A stretch of 64,000 nt of DNA, taken from Maribacter arcticus. GTDB taxonomy: Bacteria; Bacteroidota; Bacteroidia; Flavobacteriales; Flavobacteriaceae. Made by a program: the position numbers and the translations under genes. The notes beneath the pieces were generated by a model, which was not told where the DNA came from, did not search any database, and saw only the letters and a program-made list of their open reading frames with translations. Each line of letters starts with the position of its first letter. Position 1 is the first letter of the stretch. Below, piece after piece: positions 8,771-17,035 of this stretch. The stretch covers positions 496,001 through 560,000 of the forward strand of contig NZ_FUYL01000001.1 in the NCBI RefSeq assembly GCF_900167935.1. Reading direction: 5' to 3'.

Positions 8771-11319
8771 GCAAACCAACACGAACTTCAAAAGCAGACT
8801 TTAATTGGTTATTGAAAATGGCTTGGCGCGATGGCAAGGCAAGTGGTAAGCGCTTACTCTTGTTTATGGCTTCCATTATTTTGGGTATCGCTGCAGTAGT
8901 TTCTATTCAGTCTTTTAGTGATAACCTTAAAGATAACATTGGTCTACAGTCAAAAGCCCTTATGGGAGCCGATTTTCTTATCGATAGTAATCAGCCAGCC
9001 AATGAGCGGGTGACACAGTTGATGGATTCTTTGGGAGGTGCGAATGCACGGGAAGTTAATTTTGCTTCTATGGCAGCTTTCACCAAGAATGGAGCAACTA
9101 AACTAGTACAAGTACGTGGTATAGAAGGTAACTTCCCTTTTTATGGCGAATTGGAAACAGAACCATTAAGTGCCGCTCAAGAATACCAAGAAAAGGGTGG
9201 AGCTTTGGTCGATGCCACTGCCATGTTACAATACAATCTTAAACCAGGTGATAGCGTAAAATTAGGTACTACTACCTTTCCTATTGTTGGCTCATTGATT
9301 ACCGCTCCTGGTAGTACAGGTATCGGTGCCACGGCAGCGCCACCGATTATTGTTCCGTTTCGATTTATGGAAGAAAGCGGACTCTTACAAAGAGGAAGTC
9401 GTTTAGGATATAACTATTATTTCAAAAATCCATATATAGATTTAAAGGCACTTAACAAAAAGGTGGATCCTTTGTTAGATGCTGAAAATGCTGATTTAGA
9501 TACTCATACAGATACCAGTCAGCGGCTAGGGCGACGGTATGAAAATGTTGGTCGATTTTTAAATCTTGTAGCATTTATAGCACTTCTTTTAGGTTGTGTA
9601 GGTATCGCTAGCTCAGTTCATATTTATATTAAAGAGAAATTAAAATCGGTAGCTGTTCTCAAATGCTTAGGAGCTACCCGTAAGCAAACCTTTTTAATCT
9701 ATTTGCTTCAAATTGCGGGTATGGGATTGTTGGGCGGCTTTATTGGCACTGTTATAGGCCTAATTTTACAGCAAACTTTCCCGCTAATCCTACAAGAATT
9801 TCTTCCATTTCAAGTAGAAATATCTACTTCGTATCAATCGATTTTTGTGGGTCTATTATTAGGGGTGTGCATGTCAGTTTTGTTTGCACTTTCTCCATTA
9901 ATTAATACCTGGTTCGTTTCACCTTTACAAGTTTTGCGCGTACAGGAAGATACCAGCAAAAAATCGCGTCCTTATCAAATGTGGGTAATGTTGGCCATAG
10001 TTCTTTTCGTGTTCCTTTTTGCATATTGGCTGTTGGGCCGATGGGGATTTGCAGCAAGTTTTGTGGCAGGTATCTTAGTAACATTCTCCATTTTAGCCGG
10101 AGTTTCTATTTTATTTATGCGATTGATAAAACGATATTTCCCGAAATCGTGGAGCTTTGCAGCACGACAAAGTTTATTGAATTTATATCGGCCTAATAAC
10201 CAAACCGTAGTGTTGATATTGGCAATAGGAATCGGAACTTTTCTTATAAGTACCTTATACTTTACAAAAGATTTTTTACTCGCTAAAACTTCTTTCGAAT
10301 CAAGTACTGAAAGTCCGAATTTGATACTTTTTGACGTACAGACCGAACAGCGAGAAGCAGTAGCCAATACGATTACACCAAATGGATTAACTGTAATTGA
10401 TAATATACCAATCGTAACTATGCGAATGGAACGCATAAAAGATCGTAGTGTTAACGAAATTCGATTAGATAGTACCACACGGGTGAATAAATGGATTTTA
10501 AGCCACGAGTTTAGAACTACCTATAGAGACACCATGATTGGGTCTGAGAAGTTATTAGAAGGGGAGTGGATACCTAGTGTAGCCCCTAATGCTGAGGTTA
10601 TACCGATTTCTTTGGCAGATAATGTAGCTAACGATGCTCTTGTAACTATAGGGGATACAATTCTATTTAATGTTCAAGGTAAATTGATGACCACCGTAGT
10701 CGGTAATGTTAGGCAAGTAGATTGGGCGCGTATGCAGCTCAATTTTTCTATCGTATTTCCAAAAGGAGTATTAGAGAATGCACCACAGTTTCATGTATTG
10801 ACTACAAACGCACCTGACAAAAAAACCTCAGCCAATTTGCAACGTGAACTGGTGAAAAAGTTTCCTAATGTATCCATTATTGATTTACGACAGGTGGTTA
10901 CACTAATTGAAAATATTTTGGACAAGATATCATGGGTGATTACATTTATGGCTTTTTTTAGTATTTTAACTGGTATTATTGTATTGATAGGTTCTGTTCG
11001 TAATAGCAAATACCAACGTATACGGGAAAGTGTATTGTTGAGAACCCTAGGGGCACAAAGTAAACAGATTCTAAAAATAAATGCTTTGGAATACCTGTTT
11101 TTAGGTGTCTTAGGTAGCGGAGTAGGTGTGCTTCTTTCGCTAGTTAGTAGCTTTTTACTTGCCTATTTTATTTTTGACACACCATTTATACCATCATGGG
11201 TACCATTTTTAGTGGTCTTACCAGGAATTACTCTTTTAGTACTTTCTATAGGATTATTAAATAGTAGAGGGGTTTTAAATAGTCCGCCATTGGAAGTATT
11301 AAGAAAAGAAGGAAAATAA
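8767..11319 (+). CDS. FtsX-like ABC permease, YbbP family
   Basis: Membrane partner of the preceding ATPase, 850 aa, close to E. coli YbbP (about 800). It has an N-terminal membrane segment (about residues 25-45), a large extracytoplasmic domain, a first FtsX membrane core (about 270-420), a further pair of helices (about 400-455), a second extracytoplasmic domain and a second FtsX core at the C-terminus (about 720-840). The double-core layout is typical of the YbbP branch. The start codon is TTG at 8767, chosen for its 4-base overlap with the ATPase stop; the first internal ATG falls at codon 18. Probable role: mechanotransmission or lipid/lipoprotein handling at the inner membrane, inferred from family only. 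Confidence 0.9.
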   Translation: MSKPTRTSKADFNWLLKMAWRDGKASGKRLLLFMASIILGIAAVVSIQSFSDNLKDNIGLQSKALMGADFLIDSNQPANERVTQLMDSLGGANAREVNFASMAAFTKNGATKLVQVRGIEGNFPFYGELETEPLSAAQEYQEKGGALVDATAMLQYNLKPGDSVKLGTTTFPIVGSLITAPGSTGIGATAAPPIIVPFRFMEESGLLQRGSRLGYNYYFKNPYIDLKALNKKVDPLLDAENADLDTHTDTSQRLGRRYENVGRFLNLVAFIALLLGCVGIASSVHIYIKEKLKSVAVLKCLGATRKQTFLIYLLQIAGMGLLGGFIGTVIGLILQQTFPLILQEFLPFQVEISTSYQSIFVGLLLGVCMSVLFALSPLINTWFVSPLQVLRVQEDTSKKSRPYQMWVMLAIVLFVFLFAYWLLGRWGFAASFVAGILVTFSILAGVSILFMRLIKRYFPKSWSFAARQSLLNLYRPNNQTVVLILAIGIGTFLISTLYFTKDFLLAKTSFESSTESPNLILFDVQTEQREAVANTITPNGLTVIDNIPIVTMRMERIKDRSVNEIRLDSTTRVNKWILSHEFRTTYRDTMIGSEKLLEGEWIPSVAPNAEVIPISLADNVANDALVTIGDTILFNVQGKLMTTVVGNVRQVDWARMQLNFSIVFPKGVLENAPQFHVLTTNAPDKKTSANLQRELVKKFPNVSIIDLRQVVTLIENILDKISWVITFMAFFSILTGIIVLIGSVRNSKYQRIRESVLLRTLGAQSKQILKINALEYLFLGVLGSGVGVLLSLVSSFLLAYFIFDTPFIPSWVPFLVVLPGITLLVLSIGLLNSRGVLNSPPLEVLRKEGK

Positions 11320-11503
11320 AAGGGTAATTGTTTTGTCTAATTTTGTTATTCTTAGTGACGATTTACTAACTCAAGGAACCTAAGGAGATTAAAGATATAC
11401 ACGTTTTAGAAATGTATATTGGAGGAAAGAAAGTGTTTGGTGAAAACTAGATTAGGATAAAATACAAAATACTGACCAATTAATCAAAAATGAAATCTCT
11501 TCT

Positions 11504-12964
11504 ATGAAAAGAAAATTCTTATTCTCCATTTTAATAATCGGGTTACTAGCTTCATCCTGCACTTCTGAAAAAAATTCTGCCTTTGAATTATCCAGTGACG
11601 CCATAGTCGTCTATAACGGTACTATTATCAATGTCACTAATGGTGAAATTTTAAAGAACAAGGCGATTCTTATTGACAGCGGAATAATAAAAGCTATCAT
11701 AGATTATGAAGTCCTAAAATCTGTAGTCGATACCGATCATCAATTTGATGTTACCAATAAATTCATTATTCCGGGTTTGTGGGATATGCATGTTCATATT
11801 GAAGGTGAAGATTTAGTGGAGGATAATTTGGCATTGTTTCCCGTGTTTGTAGCATATGGGGTTACTACAGTTCGCGATATGGCGAGTGATTTAGGAGAGC
11901 AAGTGCTTGCTTGGAGAGATGAGATTGAACAAGATAAGATATTAGGTCCTCAGATTTTTACAGCAGGTAGAAAATTAGAAGGTATAAATTCTATCTGGAA
12001 AGGAGATTTAGAAATTGCCAATGAAGAAGAATTGTCCGCTATGCTTGATAAACTTGAGGACTACAAAGTTGATTTGGTGAAAATCACTGAGAATACGTTA
12101 CCAGGTCCGTTATTTTTAAAGAGTGTTCAAGAAGCTAAGAAGAGAGGTTTTATGGTTTCGGGTCATATACCCATAGATCTTACGGTTCAAGAATTGGTTG
12201 ATGAAGGTTTTACCAGTATTGAACATGCTAGTTATGCCTTGCGTTTAGGAAGCGATGAACATACAATTGTAGCGAAATTGAAAAGTAGTGAAATTACCAA
12301 AGAGTATGCAAATGAATTATATGCTTCAGGTTTTAATCAAGAAGTTGCAAATTTGGCTTATGAAAAATTAGGTAAAAGCAATGTAGCGATTACTCCAACA
12401 TTAATAGGGGGTAAGCAACTTGCTTATTTAGATGAAAACAATCATGAGAATGACGATTATTTAAAGTATTTGACAAATCGATTTACTGCAAAGTATCAAT
12501 GGAGAATTGATAGAATGGCAAATGATTCCCCTGCCGATATACAGGCTAGAAAAGACCGCTATCAATTAATAGCAAAACAATTACCCTATTTTCAAGAAGC
12601 GGGAATAAACATTCTTGCAGGCAGTGATGCAGCTGCATTGAATACGTATGTATATCCGGCGCTATCACTTCACGAAGAGTTGGTGTTGTTTCAAGAAGCA
12701 GGCCTCACTCCGTTACAAATTTTACAAAGTGCTACAATTAACGGAGCAAAATTAATGGGTACTATAAATACTATGGCGACTGTTGAAGCAAATAAGCAGG
12801 CCGATTTAGTTATTTTAAATAGTAATCCTTTAGAAGATATTAAAGCCACGCAAGATATTTACGCAGTTATAAATGATGGCGAATATTTCGATAGACCCGA
12901 ATTAGATGTGTTGCTACAAAATGCAAAAGATAGAAAGATACAACTCGATTTGAAGCGCAATTAA
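11504..12964 (+). CDS. Amidohydrolase family lipoprotein
   Basis: Metal-dependent amidohydrolase (imidazolonepropionase/dipeptidase-like branch), 486 aa. The signal peptide ends in ASSC (about residues 17-20), so it is lipid-anchored in the envelope. Metal ligands are visible: HVH in LWDMHVHIEGED (about 98-100), Lys in VDLVKITENT (about 196), His in VSGHIPID (about 221), His in SIEHASYAL (about 244) and Asp in LAGSDAAALN (about 374). Relatives act on cyclic amides or X-Pro dipeptides; the substrate cannot be fixed. The next gene encodes an M28 peptidase, also a lipoprotein, 118 bases downstream on the same strand, which suggests peptide scavenging. Confidence 0.88.
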   Translation: MKRKFLFSILIIGLLASSCTSEKNSAFELSSDAIVVYNGTIINVTNGEILKNKAILIDSGIIKAIIDYEVLKSVVDTDHQFDVTNKFIIPGLWDMHVHIEGEDLVEDNLALFPVFVAYGVTTVRDMASDLGEQVLAWRDEIEQDKILGPQIFTAGRKLEGINSIWKGDLEIANEEELSAMLDKLEDYKVDLVKITENTLPGPLFLKSVQEAKKRGFMVSGHIPIDLTVQELVDEGFTSIEHASYALRLGSDEHTIVAKLKSSEITKEYANELYASGFNQEVANLAYEKLGKSNVAITPTLIGGKQLAYLDENNHENDDYLKYLTNRFTAKYQWRIDRMANDSPADIQARKDRYQLIAKQLPYFQEAGINILAGSDAAALNTYVYPALSLHEELVLFQEAGLTPLQILQSATINGAKLMGTINTMATVEANKQADLVILNSNPLEDIKATQDIYAVINDGEYFDRPELDVLLQNAKDRKIQLDLKRN

Positions 12965-13082
12965 ATACATACTATCTTGTTTTATAATCATAGTTTGAGA
13001 TTAAATCAAATTATATATTGATTAATATGCTATTTACTAGTAATCTATCTACCTTAACGAACACGTATTCAAAATCTTAGTT

Positions 13083-14699
13083 ATGAAGAATTTTCTACAA
13101 ATTTTAGGAATCATCTTATTCGTTAGCTGTGCTAATAAAAAAGAGAATGCGACAACAGTAGTTAAAGTAAATCAGGAAACAATTAGTAAGCATATAGAAC
13201 GACTTGCGTCTGACGAATTTCTTGGTAGAAAACCATTTACTGAAGGCGAAAAGCTAACGGTGAACTATTTAAAAAATGAATTTGAAAAATTAGGGTTGTC
13301 GCCTGGTAATGGCAATAGTTATTTTCAAGATGTACCTATGGTAGAAATTACAGGGGCACCTTCAGAACACATGGTCATTTCAGGAAAAAATAAAAAAATA
13401 AATTTAGACTACTTAAAAGATTTTGTAGCTACAACAAATAAAGCAGTTATAGATGTTAGTCTTGATAACTCAGAACTGGTATTTGCTGGGTATGGTATTG
13501 TAGCTCCTGAATATGGTTGGAACGATTATGAAGGTGTTGATTGGAAAGGCAAAACAGCTGTGGTTCTAATTAATGACCCAGGATTTAAATCTGGTGATTC
13601 AACATTGTTTAAAGGGAATGAAATGACCTATTATGGACGATGGACGTATAAATACGAGGAAGCAGCGAGGCAAGGTGCTGCAGGAGTTATAATAGTACAT
13701 GACACAGAACCAGCCTCTTATGGTTGGAATGTAATAGAGTCTAGTTGGACAGGTGCCCGATTAACCATTGCGAGCGAGTTACCCAAGTTAGAAGTAGAGT
13801 CTTGGATTAGTGGTGAAAGTGCTCAGAAAATGTTTGATGCATCAGCTATGAAGGGTCAAGATTATAAATCGCTTTCAAGAACTAAAGATTTTAAACCGAC
13901 ACCTTTAGGATTAAATGTTTCGGTTTCGGTTAAAAACGAAATAAAAAAAGACGTTTCTAAAAATGTGGTAGCGATGATACCTGGCACAGAAAAGAAAGAT
14001 GAAGTCATTATTTATTCTGCACATTGGGACCATTTAGGGGTTGGTAAGCCCATTGATGGAGATTCAATCTATAATGGTGCAATTGACAACGCTTCTGGTA
14101 CTGCGGGGTTATTAGCTATTGCAGAGGCATTAAAAAAAGGAGAAGCAACAAAACGCTCCATTGTTTTTATAGCGCTTACCGGAGAGGAGCAAGGGTTATT
14201 AGGTTCCGCTTACTATGCTGAACACCCAATTTTTGACCCCAAAAAATCAGTGGTAAATATTAATATGGATGCGTTGGCTAGTCCGGGGAAAATGAAAGAC
14301 TTGACCATTACGGGTTACGGACATTCAGAAATGGATGAATATGCCAAAGCGGAGGCACTTAAACAAGACAGGTACATTATACCGGATCCAGAAGCTGAAA
14401 AAGGATACTTCTTTAGATCAGACCATTTTAATTTTGCTAAAATTGGAATTCCCGCTTTATACGCAAGTGGTACCTATGAAGGTTTCGATAAAAGTATTGA
14501 AGAAGTAAAAGAACTGAGTACCTATTATAATATCAATAATTACCATCAAGTTTCTGATGAGTACAATGCCGAAACAACCGAATTAAGTGGGGTACAATTA
14601 GACTTACAATTATTTTATAATATCGGATTGAAATTAGCGAATGAAGACTATTTTCCGAAATGGTATGACGGCAGTGAATTCAAAGCAGCTAGAGAGTAA
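13083..14699 (+). CDS. M28 family zinc aminopeptidase with PA domain, lipoprotein
   Basis: Secreted peptidase, 538 aa, with a lipoprotein signal (MKNFLQILGIILFVSC). A protease-associated (PA) insert spans about residues 120-290 (EGVDWKGKTAVVLINDPG and GAAGVIIVHD segments). The M28 catalytic core follows, with the zinc ligands in order: SAHWDHLG (His about 313), AIDNASGTAG (Asp about 334), GEEQGLLGS (catalytic Glu and ligand Glu, about 368), MDALA (Asp) and RSDHFNFA (His about 459). It removes N-terminal residues from peptides outside the inner membrane. It is well conserved across marine flavobacteria that grow on protein. Confidence 0.92.
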   Translation: MKNFLQILGIILFVSCANKKENATTVVKVNQETISKHIERLASDEFLGRKPFTEGEKLTVNYLKNEFEKLGLSPGNGNSYFQDVPMVEITGAPSEHMVISGKNKKINLDYLKDFVATTNKAVIDVSLDNSELVFAGYGIVAPEYGWNDYEGVDWKGKTAVVLINDPGFKSGDSTLFKGNEMTYYGRWTYKYEEAARQGAAGVIIVHDTEPASYGWNVIESSWTGARLTIASELPKLEVESWISGESAQKMFDASAMKGQDYKSLSRTKDFKPTPLGLNVSVSVKNEIKKDVSKNVVAMIPGTEKKDEVIIYSAHWDHLGVGKPIDGDSIYNGAIDNASGTAGLLAIAEALKKGEATKRSIVFIALTGEEQGLLGSAYYAEHPIFDPKKSVVNINMDALASPGKMKDLTITGYGHSEMDEYAKAEALKQDRYIIPDPEAEKGYFFRSDHFNFAKIGIPALYASGTYEGFDKSIEEVKELSTYYNINNYHQVSDEYNAETTELSGVQLDLQLFYNIGLKLANEDYFPKWYDGSEFKAARE

Positions 14700-14909
14700 T
14701 GGAAGAAGTACGAGCAGGTAATAAATTGATATAATTCAATTCTAATTATGAATGCCTTTTAAAAAGTAAGCTAATTGAGAATCAGTTTTTACTATGTTGT
14801 AATATGAAGTCAATGTTAGTTCTTTACTAATTCGAAGCTCTTACATCATAAAATACTAGGTAAATACCGATAATTGTCTCAACTGTCGTGATTTGTCAAC
14901 TAATCCACA

Positions 14910-14917
14910 TAGCTTTG
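14910..14917 (+). promoter_or_regulatory. -7 promoter box before the DEAD-box helicase
   Basis: TAGCTTTG matches the Bacteroidetes -7 consensus TAnnTTTG exactly and would give a transcript starting near 14924, about 19 bases before the ATG. No good TTG at the expected -33 distance is seen. Confidence 0.45.
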
Positions 14918-14942
14918 CATTTTTAATACAAAAGTCATTCTT

Positions 14943-16295
14943 ATGCCCTTGTTTACCGATTTAAAGATTTCTAGAAACTTAGAAAAAGCCTTAGATGATT
15001 TAGGTTTTGAAAATACTACTCCTATTCAAGAGCAAGCATTTCCTGTTGTTATGAGTGGTAGTGATGTGGTAGGAATCGCCCAAACCGGTACAGGAAAAAC
15101 TTTTGCATATTTATTACCTATTTTAAATACCCTATCATTTTCAAAAGAAATTCATCCGAAGGTGATTATTCTTGTACCTACTCGTGAGTTAGTGGTCCAG
15201 GTTGTAGAAGAAACTGAAAAACTGGCTAAATATTCGGGTGTACGTGTATTAGGTGTATTTGGAGGTAAGAGTATGCTACGGCAAAAAAATGCCTTGGCTT
15301 TGGGTACTGATATTTTGGTGGCAACTCCTGCACGATTATATGATTTAATTTTGACCAAAGCTGTTCAATTAAAATCAGTTAGGAAACTTGTGATTGATGA
15401 GGTCGATGTAATGTTAGACCTAGGATTTAGATTTCAACTGGTTAATATTTTCGAATTGTTGCCGGTCAGAAGACAGAATATTATGTTCTCTGCCACTATG
15501 ACCGATGATATTGAGTTATTTATAACCGATTTCTTTACAGGAGTACAGAAAATTTCAATTGCGGTAAGTGGAACTCCATTAGAGAACATTACTCAATTCG
15601 GGTATGCTACGCCTAACTTTTATACAAAAGTAAATTTGCTTGTTAATCTTCTTCAGAAAGAAGAAGAGTTTCATAAAGTACTGGTTTTTGTGTCAAGCAA
15701 GAGAAGTGCAGATTTATTGTTCAAGGAATTAGCTGAATTTTTCAGTGAAGAAATCTGTATCATACATTCAAATAAGACCCAAAACTATAGATTGCGTTCT
15801 ATTAATCAATTTGATGAAGGCAAGAACCGTATTTTGGTTACTACAGATGTTATGGCACGTGGATTGGATCTTCAAGAAATTTCTCATGTTATCAATTTCG
15901 ATACACCGATTTATCCAGAAAATTACATGCACCGAATCGGTCGAACGGGTAGAGCAGAGAAAGAGGGAACTTCTATTTTGTTATTTACCCCAAATGAAGA
16001 GGAAGCAAAAGATGCTATCGAAGATTTGATGTTGCAGAAAGTAAATTTATTAGACTTACCAAGTGATGTTGAAGTGGCAACTAAACTAACTTTCGACGAA
16101 CAGCCTAAACATAAGGAGCGTGAAAATCCTTTGAATATAAATGAAGATGAACGTGGTGCTAGTTTTCATGATAAATCTGATAAGAACAAAAAAGAAAATC
16201 AAGGAGGTTCTTATAAATGGATTATTAAAAAGAAATATTCTAAGCCAAAGACTCGAGGCGATAAGAATTACGGAAAAAGAGGTAGAAACAAATAA
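14943..16295 (+). CDS. DEAD-box ATP-dependent RNA helicase
   Basis: RNA helicase of 450 aa with the complete motif set: Q motif LGFENTTPIQEQAF (about residues 20-33), Walker A AQTGTGKT (about 46-53), PTRELVVQ, DEVDVML as motif II (DEVD instead of DEAD), SAT (about 181), and HRIGRTGR in the second domain (about 326). The last 60 residues are strongly basic and lysine-rich, which fits an RNA-binding tail. It unwinds structured RNA, typically in ribosome assembly or cold adaptation. Transcribed alone behind its own promoter box. The DEVD variant is common in this branch and should still bind magnesium-ATP. Confidence 0.93.
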   Translation: MPLFTDLKISRNLEKALDDLGFENTTPIQEQAFPVVMSGSDVVGIAQTGTGKTFAYLLPILNTLSFSKEIHPKVIILVPTRELVVQVVEETEKLAKYSGVRVLGVFGGKSMLRQKNALALGTDILVATPARLYDLILTKAVQLKSVRKLVIDEVDVMLDLGFRFQLVNIFELLPVRRQNIMFSATMTDDIELFITDFFTGVQKISIAVSGTPLENITQFGYATPNFYTKVNLLVNLLQKEEEFHKVLVFVSSKRSADLLFKELAEFFSEEICIIHSNKTQNYRLRSINQFDEGKNRILVTTDVMARGLDLQEISHVINFDTPIYPENYMHRIGRTGRAEKEGTSILLFTPNEEEAKDAIEDLMLQKVNLLDLPSDVEVATKLTFDEQPKHKERENPLNINEDERGASFHDKSDKNKKENQGGSYKWIIKKKYSKPKTRGDKNYGKRGRNK

Positions 16296-16606
16296 GAATA
16301 GTTTCTTTAATATTCAGATTACGTTGCTTGTACAATAGAATAATTACATTCTTTTTTAAACAAATAGCATTTATTACACTCCATATTTGATTGTTTTATT
16401 AAGGCTTTACTAATTGTACTATTTTAAAAACATCGACGAACTACATAACATATCGGTATGATGTTTTTGGTTCAAAATCCATTCGTCGACACTTTTCTTC
16501 GATTCATCCTAAAAATTTACGCTAGCCGAAAATTATAGTAGTTCAGCGAGGTCAAGAGCCTTGATTGCTGGACTGCGGGTATCTTTATATTGTTCAATAC
16601 AAAAAT
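16296..16606 (+). other. 311-bp intergenic region before small exported protein C
   Basis: No gene is visible. It carries the shared upstream element (16433-16489) and, nearer the gene, nested dyads: AGTTCAGC/GCTGGACT (16540-16547 with 16567-16574, 7 of 8 paired) around TCAAG/CTTGA (16552-16556 with 16560-16564). ACTGCG (16572-16577) lies 35 bp before the start, as at 32 bp in paralog A. TATCTTTA (16581 region) resembles a weak -7 box. Confidence 0.4.
16433..16489 (+). promoter_or_regulatory. Upstream element of small exported protein C
   Basis: TCGACGAA (16433-16440) and TTCGTCGA (16482-16489) form 8-bp arms. TATCGGTATGATGTTTTTG lies between them (about 16451-16469). The block aligns without gaps to 6304-6360 upstream of paralog A. 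Its end CCATTCGTCGACA (16479-16491) matches CCATTCGTCTACA upstream of paralog D (minus strand, 27378-27366) at 12 of 13 bases. It lies 174 bp before the paralog C start. It may be a regulator binding site or a conserved leader; inference only. Confidence 0.5.
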
Positions 16607-16864
16607 ATGAAAGCAATATTCACCTTATTAATTATAATTTTCGCTGGAACATTAACGATGGCACAAAACCCTCAATCAAATGATAAAGTTTACATTATTG
16701 AAATGGGTATTGTTATGGTTGATAGCCTTAATAATACTGACCATAAGAAAACGTTTACAATCAGTACTGAAACTGAAATAACTCGTTTGTATAGATATAA
16801 GAATTCTAGAGTCAATAAAGAATTAGCATTCATTACCCAAAAGAGTTATGGTAAGTTGGCATAA
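16607..16864 (+). CDS. Small exported protein, paralog C
   Basis: Third copy of the unrecognised family, 85-aa precursor. The start at 16607 gives a clean signal peptide (MKAIFTLLIIIFAGTLTMAQ); an alternative upstream start would put 14 residues in front of it. The mature chain is about 65 aa, without cysteine. It has IEMGIVMVD in the middle (compare IEMTIVTET in A) and the C-terminal block TEITRLYRYKNSRVNKELAF, then ITQKSYGKLA. It is followed by a hairpin terminator at 16880-16903, so it is its own transcription unit. Function unknown. The conserved basic-aromatic block suggests a binding surface rather than an enzyme. Confidence 0.8.
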   Translation: MKAIFTLLIIIFAGTLTMAQNPQSNDKVYIIEMGIVMVDSLNNTDHKKTFTISTETEITRLYRYKNSRVNKELAFITQKSYGKLA

Positions 16865-16879
16865 TCTTTGCGCTATTAA

Positions 16880-16903
16880 AAAAGGTGCAATGAAGCACCT
16901 TTT
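16880..16903 (+). terminator. Hairpin terminator after paralog C
   Basis: AAAAGGTGC (16880-16888) pairs with GCACCTTTT (16895-16903) around AATGAA. It lies 15 bases past the paralog C stop. The T-run is part of the stem and only four long, so strength is moderate. Confidence 0.7.
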
Positions 16904-16915
16904 AAAAATTCAATT

Positions 16916-17035
16916 ATGATAATACTTACACTTTTAATACCTGCTTTAATAGTTCTTCTAGTTGTTTCTTTTACTTCAAAAAATAAAAAGCAACTACGTG
17001 CAATTAAAGTGCCAGTGAACAAAAGAAAGTTTTAG
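16916..17035 (+). CDS. Putative 39-aa single-pass membrane protein
   Basis: ATG at 16916 opens a short frame reading MIILTLLIPALIVLLVVSF (one membrane helix) followed by a basic tail (KNKKQLRAIKVPVNKRKF) and TAG at 17033-17035. It sits right after the paralog C terminator and its stop overlaps the stop of the convergent amidohydrolase by 3-4 bases. The helix-plus-positive-tail design is typical of small membrane proteins. There is no homology evidence and the frame could be chance, so this is a tentative call. Confidence 0.35.
   Translation: MIILTLLIPALIVLLVVSFTSKNKKQLRAIKVPVNKRKF

Noticed and set aside
9975..10478. 167-aa open frame antisense to the YbbP permease
   Set aside because: Lies wholly inside a gene with clear membrane topology; its translation has no signature.
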